A stretch of 64,000 nt of DNA, from NCBI RefSeq assembly GCF_013415885.1, contig NZ_CP058910.1, positions 310,001 to 374,000 of the forward strand. The letters run 5' to 3'. Positions within the stretch are counted from its first letter, which is position 1, and every line of letters starts with the position of its first letter. The notes beneath the pieces are model-generated. The model searched no databases and was not told where the DNA came from. It worked only from the letters and a program-made list of their open reading frames with translations. The translations under genes were made by a program, and so were the position numbers. Below, piece after piece: positions 26,887 to 36,908 of the stretch. The stretch is from Halosimplex rubrum (lineage in GTDB: Archaea; Halobacteriota; Halobacteria; Halobacteriales; Haloarculaceae).

Positions 26887-28872
26887 CTACCCGTACAGTT
26901 CTTCGAAGACCTTCCGCTGGGCGGCCCGGAGGTGCTGGTGGAACGTCGAGCGGCCGATGTCCATGGCGGCGGCGAGATCTTCCCCGTTGGTCTCGCGGGG
27001 CCACTCGAAGAAGCCGCCGACGATGGCGGTCTGGAGCGCGGTCGACTGGCGGTCGGTGAGCCGGTCGTCGATGCGAGCGCGCACGTCCTGGCGGCTCTCG
27101 GCCGGGCGCTCGTGCTCGCGGTAGGCCGACAGGTCCGCGCCGTCGATCCGGTCCTCGACGACCTCGACGACCGTCCGCGGCTGGGCCTCCGGGGGGATCT
27201 CGACGGTCAGGTCGCCGGTGCCGCCCGCCGCCGACATCGCGGCGACCCGTCCGCCCCGGTCGACCAGGAGGTCGACCAGCGGCGACTCCCCCACGGTGAA
27301 CTCGACGACCGAGCGCCCGTCGCTCGTCGTCACCGGCGTACACGCGGTCACGTCCTCGCGGGCGCTCGCGGCCTCGACGACCGCCTCCGGCTCGGCGTCC
27401 GTCTCGAAGAAGAACGTCGTCGCCCCGGCCTCGCGCGTGACGGTGCCGGTGTGGACGAACTCGGCGTCGAGGGCGGCCGAGAGCCCGACGAAAAAGGGGT
27501 CCTCGCCGGTCAGCGAGAACGCCAGCTCCGTCACGTCGTCCGAGCCGAGCAGCCGCTGGGAGGTCAGGGCGTGCAGCGCCATCGCGGTCGACTGTGCGAC
27601 CGCCGCGAGCACGCGCTGTTCGGGCTCGGGCAGGTCGGCGCCGGTCCGGAGGCCGACGACGAGGACGCCGTAGCTCACGTCGCCGTACTGCAGCGGCAGG
27701 GCGGCCAGCCCGCCCGCCCCGCCGTCGACCAGCCCGTCGTAGACCGACGGGACCGCGTCGGCGACGACGAACTGCGCGTCGCCGGTCCGGGCCGCCCTCG
27801 CCGCCGGGTCCTCGCCGTCCGTCGGGAGGTCGATATCCGGCGGGTCCGCGACGCCCGCCCACGTCCCCGGACGGATGGTGTCGGTCGCGGGCTCGGCCTC
27901 GCCGACCCACGCCAGCGCGTACTCCTCGGTCTCGACCAGCCGGTCGGCCACCGCCCGCTCGACCGCCGAGCGGCTCCCCGCGCTCAGCAGTTCGCTCGTC
28001 ACGTCCGTCACCAGCCCGTCCAGCCGGTCGAGCAGCGCCTCGACTTTCTCGCGCTCGGCCCTGGCCCGCTCGGCCTGGCGCTGGGCCTCCCGCTCGGCCT
28101 CGACGCGCTCGGTTACGTCCTCCTGGAACCCCACGTAGTGGGTCACCTCGCCGGTCGAATCGCGGACCGGCGCGATGTGGACGCGGTTCCAGAAGCGCTC
28201 GCCGTCGTCGGTGTAGTTGACCAGTTCGGCGGTGACGGGCTCGCCCGCGTCGATCGCCGTCGCCATCGCGGCGATCTCCGACTCCGCCGAGTCGTCGCCC
28301 TGCATGAAGTTGCAGTTGCGACCCAGCACGTCGGCCGTCTCGTAGCCGGTCAGCTCCTCGAAGGCCTCGTTGATGTAGATCAGCGGCGTGTCCCGCCGTT
28401 TCCCGTCGGCGATCGTGATCCCCACCGGCGCCTCGTCCATCGCCCGGTCTTTCAGCTCCTCGGTGACTTCGGCAAAGCGGCGGTCGCCCGCCTCGATCGC
28501 CGCGTCGAGGGCGTCGACCAGCGCGCCCAGTTGCTTCTCCGGCGGGTCGCGGGGCACGTAGTCGGTCACTCCGGCGGCGATGGCGTCGCTGGCCAGGTGT
28601 TCGTCGCCGACCGCGGTGAAGACGAGAAATGGTAGGTCCTCGGTCCGGTCGCGAACGTCGGCCAGCAGGTCCAGCCCCGACCCGTCGGGCAGCCGCCGCT
28701 CGCTGACGACGGCGGCCGGGGGGTCGGTGGCGACCGCGTCCAGCGCCGCCGCCGCGTCCCTGGCGCGCTCGGGCGTGTAGCCCGCGTCGCGGAGCGCGTC
28801 GACGACCGGCGCCGCGCGCTCGTCGTCGGGGTCGACGTAGAGGACCCGCGGCCCCGCAGTGGAGCGAGTCAT
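26887..28872 (-). CDS. bat: Bacterio-opsin activator Bat, receiver-like + LOV/PAS + GAF + HTH_10
   Basis: This is a transcriptional activator of 661 residues. Residues about 8-125 form a receiver-like domain in which Glu58 (SERRLPDGSG) stands where the phosphorylated Asp should be. Residues about 145-255 are a PAS domain with the LOV signature GRNCNFMQG (Cys187), the later LVNYTDDGERFWN and a Gln in VGFQEDVT, as in flavin-binding blue-light domains. A coiled linker, a GAF-like region (about 290-430) and a Bat-specific region follow. A C-terminal HTH_10 ends near GRSTFHQHLRAAQRKVFEEL. It lies directly upstream of bop. An ATG nine codons earlier (28899) is possible. Confidence 0.92.
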   Translation of the reverse strand: MTRSTAGPRVLYVDPDDERAAPVVDALRDAGYTPERARDAAAALDAVATDPPAAVVSERRLPDGSGLDLLADVRDRTEDLPFLVFTAVGDEHLASDAIAAGVTDYVPRDPPEKQLGALVDALDAAIEAGDRRFAEVTEELKDRAMDEAPVGITIADGKRRDTPLIYINEAFEELTGYETADVLGRNCNFMQGDDSAESEIAAMATAIDAGEPVTAELVNYTDDGERFWNRVHIAPVRDSTGEVTHYVGFQEDVTERVEAEREAQRQAERARAEREKVEALLDRLDGLVTDVTSELLSAGSRSAVERAVADRLVETEEYALAWVGEAEPATDTIRPGTWAGVADPPDIDLPTDGEDPAARAARTGDAQFVVADAVPSVYDGLVDGGAGGLAALPLQYGDVSYGVLVVGLRTGADLPEPEQRVLAAVAQSTAMALHALTSQRLLGSDDVTELAFSLTGEDPFFVGLSAALDAEFVHTGTVTREAGATTFFFETDAEPEAVVEAASAREDVTACTPVTTSDGRSVVEFTVGESPLVDLLVDRGGRVAAMSAAGGTGDLTVEIPPEAQPRTVVEVVEDRIDGADLSAYREHERPAESRQDVRARIDDRLTDRQSTALQTAIVGGFFEWPRETNGEDLAAAMDIGRSTFHQHLRAAQRKVFEELYG

Positions 28873-29012
28873 GTCCCGGAGTACCGGTCGGGCCGCCAAG
28901 AGCGTTGTCCTCGCGCGGAACCGTGGCCCGCCCCCGACCGCAACCCGGTCCCCTCGAGTGCGGTCTCGCCACTGGGCGAGCGGCGACCCGAAAAAGTGCG
29001 TCGGCGAGCGCG

Positions 29013-30428
29013 TCAGTCGGCGGCGACTTCGGCCTCGACGTCCTCGCGGTAGTACTCGTCGATGTTCTCCTCGTCGATGCGGTTGAGCTCCTCTTTCGGG
29101 AGCATCGAGAGCAGATCCCAGCCGATGTCCAGCGTGTCGTCGATGTCGCGGTCGGTGCCGTACCCCTGCTCGATGAACTCCTCCTCGAACTCCTCGGCGA
29201 AGTCGAGGTACTTGTTGTCGCGCTCCGAGAGCGCCTCGCGACCGACGATGTTCACGAGGTCGCGCAGGTCCTCACCCTCCGCGTAGGCGGCGTACAGCTG
29301 GTCGGAGACGCCACCGTGGTCGCCGCGAGTGAGTCCCTCGCCGATCCCGTCGTCCATCAGGCGCGACAGCGACGGCAGCGGGTCGATCGGCGGCTGGATG
29401 CCCTGGCTGTTGAGGTCGCGGTCGACGAGAATCTGCCCCTCCGTGATGTACCCCGTCAGGTCCGGGATCGGGTGGGTGATGTCGTCCGAGGGCATCGTCA
29501 GGATCGGGATCTGCGTGATGGAGCCCTCCTGACCCTTGATTCGGCCGGCCCGCTCGTAGAGCTGGGCGAGGTCGGTGTACATGTACCCCGGGTAGCCACG
29601 ACGGCCCGGGACCTCCTCGCGCGCGGCGCCGATCTCGCGCAGCGCCTCACAGTAGTTGGTCATGTCCGTCAGGATGACCAGGACGTGATAGCCCTTGTCG
29701 AAGGCGAGGTACTCGGCGGTGGTCAGGGCCAGTCGCGGCGTGACCGTCCGCTCGACGGCGGGGTCGTCCGCGAGGTTCATGAAGACGACCGAGCGTTCGA
29801 GCGCGCCCGTGCGCTCGAAGTCGTCCATGAACTCGTTGGCCTCCTCGGCGGTGATACCCATCGCGCCGAAGATCACCGCGAACTCGGTGTCCTCGTCGTC
29901 GCCGCCGTCGCCCTCTTCCTCCGGGACGGAGGCCTGACGGGCGATCTGCAGGGCCAGGTCGTTGTGCGGCAGGCCCGACCCCGAGAAGATCGGGAGCTTC
30001 TGGCCGCGGACGAGCGTGTTCATGCCGTCGATGGCCGACACGCCCGTCTGGATGAAGTCCTCGGGGTACTCCCGGGAGTAGGGGTTGATCGCTTCGCCGA
30101 CGATGTCGCGTCGCTCGTCGGGGACGATGTCCGGGCCGCCGTCGATCGGGTTCCCGGAGCCGTCCAGCACCCGTCCGAGCAGGTCCTCGGTGACGGGCAT
30201 CTTCATCGTCTCGCCGAGGAACCGGACCGACGAGTCCGTGTCGATGCCTTCGGTGCCTTCGAACACCTGGATGGCGACGTGGTCCGACGAGGAGTCGAGC
30301 ACCTGACCGCGGCGGGTCTCGCCGTCGCCGGTCTCGATCTCGACGATCTCGTCGTAGCCGATCGGCTCGTCGGTCTCGACGTGGACCAGCGGGCCGCTGA
30401 TTTCCGTGATTGTCTGGTATTCTTTCAT
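29013..30428 (-). CDS. atpB: A-type ATP synthase subunit B
   Basis: This is the non-catalytic nucleotide-binding subunit of the A1 head, 471 residues. It starts [19 protein letters not shown] and contains the family segments [45 protein letters not shown] and [21 protein letters not shown]. It lacks a Walker A lysine motif, as expected. An acidic insert ([13 protein letters not shown]) is a halophile feature. It is two bases after atpA and is the last of the contiguous ATP synthase genes before bat. Confidence 0.96.
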   Translation of the reverse strand: MKEYQTITEISGPLVHVETDEPIGYDEIVEIETGDGETRRGQVLDSSSDHVAIQVFEGTEGIDTDSSVRFLGETMKMPVTEDLLGRVLDGSGNPIDGGPDIVPDERRDIVGEAINPYSREYPEDFIQTGVSAIDGMNTLVRGQKLPIFSGSGLPHNDLALQIARQASVPEEEGDGGDDEDTEFAVIFGAMGITAEEANEFMDDFERTGALERSVVFMNLADDPAVERTVTPRLALTTAEYLAFDKGYHVLVILTDMTNYCEALREIGAAREEVPGRRGYPGYMYTDLAQLYERAGRIKGQEGSITQIPILTMPSDDITHPIPDLTGYITEGQILVDRDLNSQGIQPPIDPLPSLSRLMDDGIGEGLTRGDHGGVSDQLYAAYAEGEDLRDLVNIVGREALSERDNKYLDFAEEFEEEFIEQGYGTDRDIDDTLDIGWDLLSMLPKEELNRIDEENIDEYYREDVEAEVAAD

Positions 30429-30430
30429 CG

Positions 30431-32197
30431 TTAGTACAGGGAGCGCAGTTGTTCCGCGATGTCGTCTTCGAGGTCGTCGACGAACTCGTCGACCTCGTCG
30501 TCGGGCGTCGTGCCGATGCGGTTCAGGCGCGGCGCGGCGTCGATGCCCGTGATCTCGTCGATCGGGACGCCCGCGTCGAGGGCGTCGATCGCCTCGTCGT
30601 TGAACGTCCGGATCGCGCCGAGGATCCGGTAGGTCTTCTCCGGCGGGCAGTAGCGGTCGACGTCGTGCAGCGCGTTCTGCTGGAGCCACGCCTCCTTGAT
30701 GAAGCGGGCGACTTCCAGCGTCAGCTGCTGGTCTTCGGGCAGGGCGTCCTTGCCGACGAGCTGGACGACCTCCTGCAGTTCGCCGTCCTCGTCGAGGATG
30801 TCGATCGCCCACTGGCGCTGCTCGGGCCAGTCGTCGGCGACGTTGTCCTCGAACCACGGGTCCAGCTGGTCCCGGTACAGCGAGTACGAATCGTTCCAGT
30901 CGATCGCCGGGAAGTGACGTTTCTCCGCCAGGTCAGAGTCCAGCGCCCAGAACGTCTTGACGATGCGCAGCGTGTTCTGGGTGACCGGCTCGGAGAAGTC
31001 ACCGCCGGGCGGCGAGACGGCCCCGATCGCCGAGATGGAGCCCTCGGTGCCGTTGATGTTGTCGAAGTAGCCGGCCCGCTCGTAGAACTGCGACAGGCGG
31101 GCGGCCAGGTACGCGGGGTAGCCCTCCTCGCCGGGCATCTCCTCGAGGCGCGAGGAGATCTCGCGCATGGCCTCGGCCCACCGCGAGGTGGAGTCGGCCA
31201 TCAGCGCCACGTCGTAGCCCATGTCGCGGTAGTGCTCCGCGATGGTGATCCCCGTGTACACGCAGGACTCTCGGGCGGCGACGGGCATGTTCGAGGTGTT
31301 GGCGATGAGGCAGGTCCGGGCCATCAGCGCGTTGCCGGTCTGGGGGTCCGGAAGCTCCGGGAAGTCGTCGATGACCTCCGTCATCTCGTTGCCCCGCTCG
31401 CCACAGCCGATGTAGACGACGATGTCGGCGTCGGCGAATTTCGCCAGGGACTGCTGGGTGACGGTCTTGCCGGAGCCGAACGGCCCCGGGATCGCGGCCG
31501 TCCCGCCCTTCGCGAGCGGGAACAGGCCGTCGAGGATGCGCTGGCCCGACGTGAGCGGCTCCGTCGGCGTCTGCTTGTCCTCGGTCGGTCGGGCCGAGCG
31601 GACCGGCCACTCCTGGCGCATCTGGACTTCCTCGCCGTTGTCGAGTTCGGCGACCGTCTCCTCGACGGTGAAGTTGCCCGACTCGATGGCGACGACTTCG
31701 CCGCCCTCGTAGTCGGGCGGCACCATCACCTTGTGGTCGATACTGGGCGTCTCGGGGACGACGCCGACGATGTCGCCGGCCTCGACCTCGTCGCCCTCGG
31801 AGACTTCGGGGGTGAACTCCCAGGTCTTCTCGAGGTCGATACCGGGGGCGTCGACGCCCCGGTCGAGGAACGCCGACCCCATCTTGTCTTCGAGGACGTC
31901 GAGCGGGCGCTGGACGCCGTCGTAGATGGAGTCCAGCATGCCCGGCCCGAGGTCGACCGACAGCGGCGAGCCCGTCCCTTCGACGGGTTCGCCCGGGGCG
32001 ACCGCGGAGGTCTCCTCGTAGACCTGGATCGTCGTAATCGCTCCCTCGATCTCGATGACCTCGCCCATCAGTCCCTCTTCGCCGACGTAGACGACGTCGT
32101 TCATCTTCGCGTCGAGGTTCTTGGCCGTGACGACCGGCCCCGACACGCTCTCGATGACGCCGTCCTCGCGAACGGTCGTGTCTGTTGCTTGGCTCAT
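30431..32197 (-). CDS. atpA: A-type ATP synthase catalytic subunit A
   Basis: This is the catalytic ATP-forming subunit, 588 residues. The P-loop is [12 protein letters not shown], with [11 protein letters not shown] and [27 protein letters not shown]-type regions following. The family-specific non-homologous insert (about residues 110-190) is present. No intein interrupts the P-loop, although inteins occur in this gene in some archaea. It is separated by one base from the end of atpF upstream. Confidence 0.97.
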   Translation of the reverse strand: MSQATDTTVREDGVIESVSGPVVTAKNLDAKMNDVVYVGEEGLMGEVIEIEGAITTIQVYEETSAVAPGEPVEGTGSPLSVDLGPGMLDSIYDGVQRPLDVLEDKMGSAFLDRGVDAPGIDLEKTWEFTPEVSEGDEVEAGDIVGVVPETPSIDHKVMVPPDYEGGEVVAIESGNFTVEETVAELDNGEEVQMRQEWPVRSARPTEDKQTPTEPLTSGQRILDGLFPLAKGGTAAIPGPFGSGKTVTQQSLAKFADADIVVYIGCGERGNEMTEVIDDFPELPDPQTGNALMARTCLIANTSNMPVAARESCVYTGITIAEHYRDMGYDVALMADSTSRWAEAMREISSRLEEMPGEEGYPAYLAARLSQFYERAGYFDNINGTEGSISAIGAVSPPGGDFSEPVTQNTLRIVKTFWALDSDLAEKRHFPAIDWNDSYSLYRDQLDPWFEDNVADDWPEQRQWAIDILDEDGELQEVVQLVGKDALPEDQQLTLEVARFIKEAWLQQNALHDVDRYCPPEKTYRILGAIRTFNDEAIDALDAGVPIDEITGIDAAPRLNRIGTTPDDEVDEFVDDLEDDIAEQLRSLY

Positions 32198-32198
32198 G

Positions 32199-32522
32199 TT
32201 AGTCTTCCTCCATCAGGTCGATGCCGATGGCGCGTTTGATCTGCTCGCGCAGTCCGCTGGACCCGGCCTCGCCACCGAGGGTGACCAGCACCGGCTCCAC
32301 GCTCGTTTCGACGTCCGAACGGACGCCCCGGGAGAGGTGGTCCAGATCCTCGTCGTGCATCACGAGGATGCCCACGTCGTCGTCGTCCAGCATCTCCCGG
32401 ACCGCGTCGTCGAGCTGTTCGTCCTTGTCGTCGTCGGGCACGTCCGCGAACTCCCGCACCCCGGCGAGTCGGAAACCGGTCGTGAAGTCCGGGCTGCCGA
32501 CGACGGCGATCTCCTGGCTCAT
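32199..32522 (-). CDS. atpF: A-type ATP synthase subunit F
   Basis: This is a small regulatory/coupling subunit of the central stalk, 107 residues with a Rossmann-like pattern. It begins [22 protein letters not shown] and contains [15 protein letters not shown], matching subunit F. It overlaps atpC by four bases (ATGA) and is followed immediately by atpA. Confidence 0.94.
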   Translation of the reverse strand: MSQEIAVVGSPDFTTGFRLAGVREFADVPDDDKDEQLDDAVREMLDDDDVGILVMHDEDLDHLSRGVRSDVETSVEPVLVTLGGEAGSSGLREQIKRAIGIDLMEED

Positions 32523-33577
32523 TGTACCACCAGTTCGTCCCGGATCTGCTCCGGCGAGAGACCCGCCTCTCGGCCGCGCGCGACCGCGCGGATGTTGTTG
32601 ATCTCCCGCTCCTTGGCGAGTACGTACGACAGCACCGGACAGACGGATAGGGGATAGCGGTTGGAAAGCGTGTCGGCGTACGCCAGCAGCGCCGCGTCGA
32701 GCGCGTGCTCGAACTCGATGAGGCTGTCGGCCTCGTCGAGCACGCGCAGCGCCTCGTCGAGGTCGTCGCCGTAGGTGCTGTCGCGGATCCGCTCGACCAG
32801 CGCCGCCTCGTCGTCGACCAGCTGGCGCAGCTCCTCGGCGTCGAACAGCCGGCCGCCCTCGATGAAGTACTCCGCCGGGTCCATATCCGTCTCGGTGCGG
32901 GCGAGCCGGAGGACGTTCCGGACGTTCCGGAAGTCGATCTCCGCTCGCAGGAACTGCACGTACAGCTGGGTCGGACGGTTCGGGTTGGTCGGCAGCCCCT
33001 CGATGAGCGTCTCGTAGAACCGCCGGTCGACCGCGTTCTCCAGCGGCACCAACAGTCCGGTGTCCTCGTAGTCTTCCATGGCCGCCTCGAGGGACTCGCC
33101 GAAGATGGTGCCCTCCAGCGCGGCGACGATGTCGTCGACGGACTCGGCCTCGACCAGCCGTCGTAGCAGGTCCTCGGAGAACTCGCCCGCGCGGATGAGG
33201 TCGTCCTCTACGTCGGCCGCCTCGGCGCCCGAGTAGACGCCGCGCAGGACCGTCTTGACGTTCCACGCGTCGAACTTCCGGAGGTACCGGACGACGTAGT
33301 CGTACAGTCGCCCCTCCGACCACCGCAGCAGGTCCTCGAAGTGCTTGGCGAGGTTCTGGTTCAGCGCGTACTCGATGAGGTCGACCCCGTCGTGACGGGC
33401 GCCGAGCCGGTTCATCTCGGTCTCGTACTCCGACTCCTCCATGAAGCGGGCGATCTCGCCCGGCCCCATGCGGATCAGCTTCCGGTAGTCGTCGCTGTCG
33501 AACAGCGACGCCCGACGGGACCGCACTCGGGCGTTGACGTACTCGTAGTTGCTGGTCTCGTAGTCGGGCGCGCTCAT
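32519..33577 (-). CDS. atpC: A-type ATP synthase subunit C
   Basis: This is the socket subunit linking the central stalk to the membrane c-ring, 352 residues, almost entirely helical. It begins with NYEYVNARVRSRRASLF, and ends AKEREINNIRAVARGREAGLSPEQIRDEL, a hallmark of the V/A-type subunit C (d) family. The ATG overlaps the atpE stop by four bases. Confidence 0.95.
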   Translation of the reverse strand: MSAPDYETSNYEYVNARVRSRRASLFDSDDYRKLIRMGPGEIARFMEESEYETEMNRLGARHDGVDLIEYALNQNLAKHFEDLLRWSEGRLYDYVVRYLRKFDAWNVKTVLRGVYSGAEAADVEDDLIRAGEFSEDLLRRLVEAESVDDIVAALEGTIFGESLEAAMEDYEDTGLLVPLENAVDRRFYETLIEGLPTNPNRPTQLYVQFLRAEIDFRNVRNVLRLARTETDMDPAEYFIEGGRLFDAEELRQLVDDEAALVERIRDSTYGDDLDEALRVLDEADSLIEFEHALDAALLAYADTLSNRYPLSVCPVLSYVLAKEREINNIRAVARGREAGLSPEQIRDELVVQ

Positions 33578-34155
33578 TGGTCTTCGAACAGGCGGGTGCT
33601 GATCTCCCGGAGTTCGTCCTCCCAGACGTCCTCCAGCACCGAGTCGAACGTGTTGTTCACCCGGACCCGCGAGGTGTCGCTCTCGACGACGACGCCGCCG
33701 AGACACTCGCGCTCGCCGGCGAACTCGTAGCCGTACTCCTCGGCGAGGTCGGCCAGCAGCTCCTCGTCGTCGGCGCGACCGTACACGCGCACGTCGTCGC
33801 CGTCGTCGAACTCCTCGCTGGCGGCGTCGAGCAGGGTCCGCGTCAGCTCCTCGCGGCGCTCGCCGTCGAGGTCGGCCAGCTCGGCTTCGACGGCCGCGCG
33901 GACCTCCTGGAGCACGTCGCGGCGGGCGCCGAGACGCTCCTGTTTGGCCTCGAGGTTCGCGCTCGACAGCATCTGCTCGCGCTCCTGTTCGATCGTGGCC
34001 TCGACCTCCTGGGCGCGCTCCTCGCGGATGGCCTCGGCGTCGGTTTCGGCCTCCGAGATGAGTTCGTCTTCCTGTGCCTCGGCGTCGGCCCGAATCTCCT
34101 CCGCACGTGCGCGGGCCTCGTCTCGAATGTCCTCTACGACTGTATCGAGGCTCAT
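33574..34155 (-). CDS. atpE: A-type ATP synthase subunit E (peripheral stalk)
   Basis: This peripheral stalk subunit has 193 residues. The N-terminal 90 residues are a charged coiled coil (DEARARAEEIRADAEAQEDE), and a globular C-terminal domain follows with CLGGVVVESDTSRVRVNNTF. It pairs with subunit H encoded at the beginning of the operon. It is 24 bases after atpK. Confidence 0.94.
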   Translation of the reverse strand: MSLDTVVEDIRDEARARAEEIRADAEAQEDELISEAETDAEAIREERAQEVEATIEQEREQMLSSANLEAKQERLGARRDVLQEVRAAVEAELADLDGERREELTRTLLDAASEEFDDGDDVRVYGRADDEELLADLAEEYGYEFAGERECLGGVVVESDTSRVRVNNTFDSVLEDVWEDELREISTRLFEDQ

Positions 34156-34179
34156 GTGTGATAGTAAAGTTCGGTGCGG

Positions 34180-34437
34180 TCAGTAAGCCGACGGGACGAT
34201 GAAGATGGTGACGAACGCGATAATGATCAGCGTCTCGGGCAGGGCCGTGAAGATCAGCGCCTGCACGAACATGTCATCGTCCTCGGCGACAGCCCCGATG
34301 GCTGCGGAACCGATACCACGCTGGGCGTAACCGGTCGCGAGCGCGCCGAGACCGACGGCGATCGCCGCGGCCGCCTTGGGTGTGAGTGCGGGACTACTGG
34401 ACGCCTGCTGCAGTGCGAGTGCGAGAGTGTCGATCAT
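34180..34437 (-). CDS. atpK: A-type ATP synthase c-ring subunit K
   Basis: This is the proton-translocating proteolipid of the rotor ring, 85 residues with two helices. The second carries the ion-binding Glu in ALPETLIIIAFVTIFI. A Gly-rich first helix (AAAIAVGLGALATGYA) is typical. Its own upstream TATA-like element suggests extra transcription of this high-copy subunit. Confidence 0.95.
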   Translation of the reverse strand: MIDTLALALQQASSSPALTPKAAAAIAVGLGALATGYAQRGIGSAAIGAVAEDDDMFVQALIFTALPETLIIIAFVTIFIVPSAY

Positions 34438-34496
34438 TGTTGTATAGGGTGTGTCGCGACGGTTCCGTTCCGTACACGGTCGAATTGCTCTATCGT

Positions 34497-34507
34497 GGGC
34501 ATAAAGC
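34497..34507 (-). promoter_or_regulatory. Possible internal promoter ahead of atpK
   Basis: On the minus strand the sequence AGCTTTATGCC lies about 65 bases upstream of the atpK ATG, inside the 227-base gap between atpI and atpK. It resembles a haloarchaeal TATA box. An internal start here would raise the level of the c-ring subunit. Confidence 0.4.
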
Positions 34508-34664
34508 TTCCCAAATCAACCGAATACAAACCCACGCCAACCGTTTCCAAGGATCACTCTCTCCGGTGGGGCGGCCCCGGCCGCCGAACGGCGCCGGTCA
34601 CCGACCGATCGGCGTCGCCACTCGCTGCGTGTCGGCGAACGCGGAGAGCGAAAGCGCGGGCGGC

Positions 34665-36908
34665 TCAGGACTGGTCGTCGGCGGTGTAGGTCCGCTCGGT
34701 CCCGAACGGCTGGTAGGCCGTGCCGTTGCCCTCGTAGAACTTCTCGAAGAACTCGAAGAACTCCAGGCGGATCGACTGGATGCCCGAGGAGGTGACCCCC
34801 AGGATCAGCACGACGAGGTTCCCGACGATCAGGACGAACACGCCGAAGACCGCCATCGCCGGGCCCATGTGGACCATCCCCGGGAAGAGGATCGCCGCGC
34901 CCTCGTAGTGTTCGAGGGCGTACTCCGGGCCGTAGGTGAGCATGAAGTGCCACTCGGCGCCGTACTCGGTCGGGATCTCGTAGGCCCCCCAGAACAGGAG
35001 GTTCACCGCGAAGGCCATGCCGGCCTTCGCCAGGAGGACCGCGGCGATCCGCAGGTACGACAGGGTGTGAGCCAGCACGACGTGGATCTCGATGAGTTCG
35101 TGGACCGGCCCGATGGCCAGCAGTGCCATGCCGAGGCCGACCATGCCGAGGCCGACCCAGCCGATCTCGGCGGGGAACCCGGCGAAGCCCAGTTCGAAGG
35201 CGGCCGCGTGTCCCTCGTCGAACGTCTCGAACAGCAGGTCGGGCTTGGCGCCGTCGAACAGGCGGCTGAAGATGAAGATCCACAGCCCGTTGAGCGCCAG
35301 TATCCACGACCCCGTCTCGAGGATCGCTTCCTTCACGCCGTGCAGCGAGACGTTCTCGACGAACTCCAGCACGTACGCGGTGTTGAGGTGCAGCAGGCCA
35401 AAGAGTGCGGTGACGAGGAACCAGGTGTTGGCCCAGTAGCTCGTCGCCGGCGAGAGGCCCTTCTCGATGGGCGCGTGGTTGAGCCCGACGACACCCTCCC
35501 AGAACTGCGAGGCGACCAGATGCAGACCGAATATCTCGCCGTAGAGGAACCCGAATATCGCCGTCGCGACGCCGCAGACCGCGGTGATGACGCCGAAGTT
35601 CTTGAACGCGTCCGAGTCGTAGTTCCGGATCATGTAGTAGCCGACCCCGGTGTAGATCAGCCCGTAGCCCACGTCACCGATGATGAACCCGAACATCAGC
35701 GGGAAGGTCAGAAAGAGGATGAGCGTGGGGTCGAACTCCGAGTAGTTGGGTCGGCCGACGGCCTTCGTGAGGAGTTCGAACGGCTGGCTCACTCCGTTGT
35801 CCTGGATGACCGGCGGGTCGTCGTCGCCGCCCATCGTGACCGTTCCGCCGTCCGTCCGGGCCGTCTGCGGTTCGGCCTCGTCCTCGTCGGCCGCAGCGGT
35901 CGCCCCTTCCTCCTCGACGCCGCCGGTGCCGGCACCGGTGGCCTCGGGCGTGTGGTCGACCGCTTCGGTCGTCGCGGCGTGGCCGTGGCGGTCGTACTCG
36001 GCGACCTCGAGCTCCTCGACGTCGACGTGGTCGTCGACGGCGTCGGCCAGCGCGCGCTCGAACTCGTCGGCCCGCTCGCTCGGGATCCACCCCTCGGCGA
36101 CGAAGGCGTTCTCGGTCGTCGCAAAGGAGAGCGGCGCCTCCGCCTTCCGGGCGCGGATCGAGAGCTTCTCCTCGGCGGCCAGCAGGAAGCCGGCCACGTC
36201 GTAACGCAGTTCCTCGAGCCGGTCTTCGACCGTATCGAGCTTCGACTCCAGTTTCTGCTCGCGGTGTTCGAGCTCGGCGAGCACGTCCTGCGGGTCGCCC
36301 TCCTCGTGGGGAACGTCGATGGCGGTGAAATCGGCCTCGACGACCGCGCTCTGGAGGGTGTCCTCGTCGGTCCGCGCGAACGCGGCGACGACGCCGTCCT
36401 CGGCGAACACCTGCGTCGCGACGTCCAGGTCGGCCAGGGCCCGCTCGACGCCGTCGGCGCTGCCCTCGCCGACCGCGACCGAGAGCGAATCGTAGCCCCA
36501 CAGCAGGTCCAGGTCGATGCCCAGCGTCGCGAAGGGGTCCATCGCGGCGATCTCCTCCTCGACCTCGCGGAGCTCGCTCTCGGTCTCGGTGCGTTCGTCG
36601 TCGAGCTCGTTGGCCTCGGTCCGGATCTCTTCGAGCTCCGTCTCGAGGGTCTCGTCGGTGACGATCCGGCTGGGGCCGGCGTCCTCGGGCTCGACGCCGA
36701 GGATGCTCTTGAGCGAGCGGACGGTGACGAGTTTCTCGGAAGCCTCGTCGCCCCCCTCCATGGGGTTGCCGTTGTCGAAGCCCTCCCAGCGGCCGTCGTA
36801 GTCGGTGAAGTGGACGAGGTGCAGGTCGTGGACGGTCTCGATGACGTCGTCCATGACGGCTTTCGAGCCCGTCACGGACACCTTGCTCATTCGCTTAGGT
36901 CTGAACAT
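34665..36908 (-). CDS. atpI: A-type ATP synthase membrane subunit I (a-subunit)
   Basis: This is the stator membrane subunit that forms the proton half-channels, 747 residues. The N-terminal half is cytoplasmic and coiled (about 1-370). An acidic, Ala/Gly-rich insertion follows (about 320-370), then about eight transmembrane helices. The essential Arg is in LAHTLSYLRIAAVLLAKAG. Two starts are possible: ATG 36908 (MFRPKRMSKV), overlapping atpH by 14 bases, or ATG 36890. I prefer the longer because related proteins start with a similar extra few residues. Confidence 0.93.
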   Translation of the reverse strand: MFRPKRMSKVSVTGSKAVMDDVIETVHDLHLVHFTDYDGRWEGFDNGNPMEGGDEASEKLVTVRSLKSILGVEPEDAGPSRIVTDETLETELEEIRTEANELDDERTETESELREVEEEIAAMDPFATLGIDLDLLWGYDSLSVAVGEGSADGVERALADLDVATQVFAEDGVVAAFARTDEDTLQSAVVEADFTAIDVPHEEGDPQDVLAELEHREQKLESKLDTVEDRLEELRYDVAGFLLAAEEKLSIRARKAEAPLSFATTENAFVAEGWIPSERADEFERALADAVDDHVDVEELEVAEYDRHGHAATTEAVDHTPEATGAGTGGVEEEGATAAADEDEAEPQTARTDGGTVTMGGDDDPPVIQDNGVSQPFELLTKAVGRPNYSEFDPTLILFLTFPLMFGFIIGDVGYGLIYTGVGYYMIRNYDSDAFKNFGVITAVCGVATAIFGFLYGEIFGLHLVASQFWEGVVGLNHAPIEKGLSPATSYWANTWFLVTALFGLLHLNTAYVLEFVENVSLHGVKEAILETGSWILALNGLWIFIFSRLFDGAKPDLLFETFDEGHAAAFELGFAGFPAEIGWVGLGMVGLGMALLAIGPVHELIEIHVVLAHTLSYLRIAAVLLAKAGMAFAVNLLFWGAYEIPTEYGAEWHFMLTYGPEYALEHYEGAAILFPGMVHMGPAMAVFGVFVLIVGNLVVLILGVTSSGIQSIRLEFFEFFEKFYEGNGTAYQPFGTERTYTADDQS

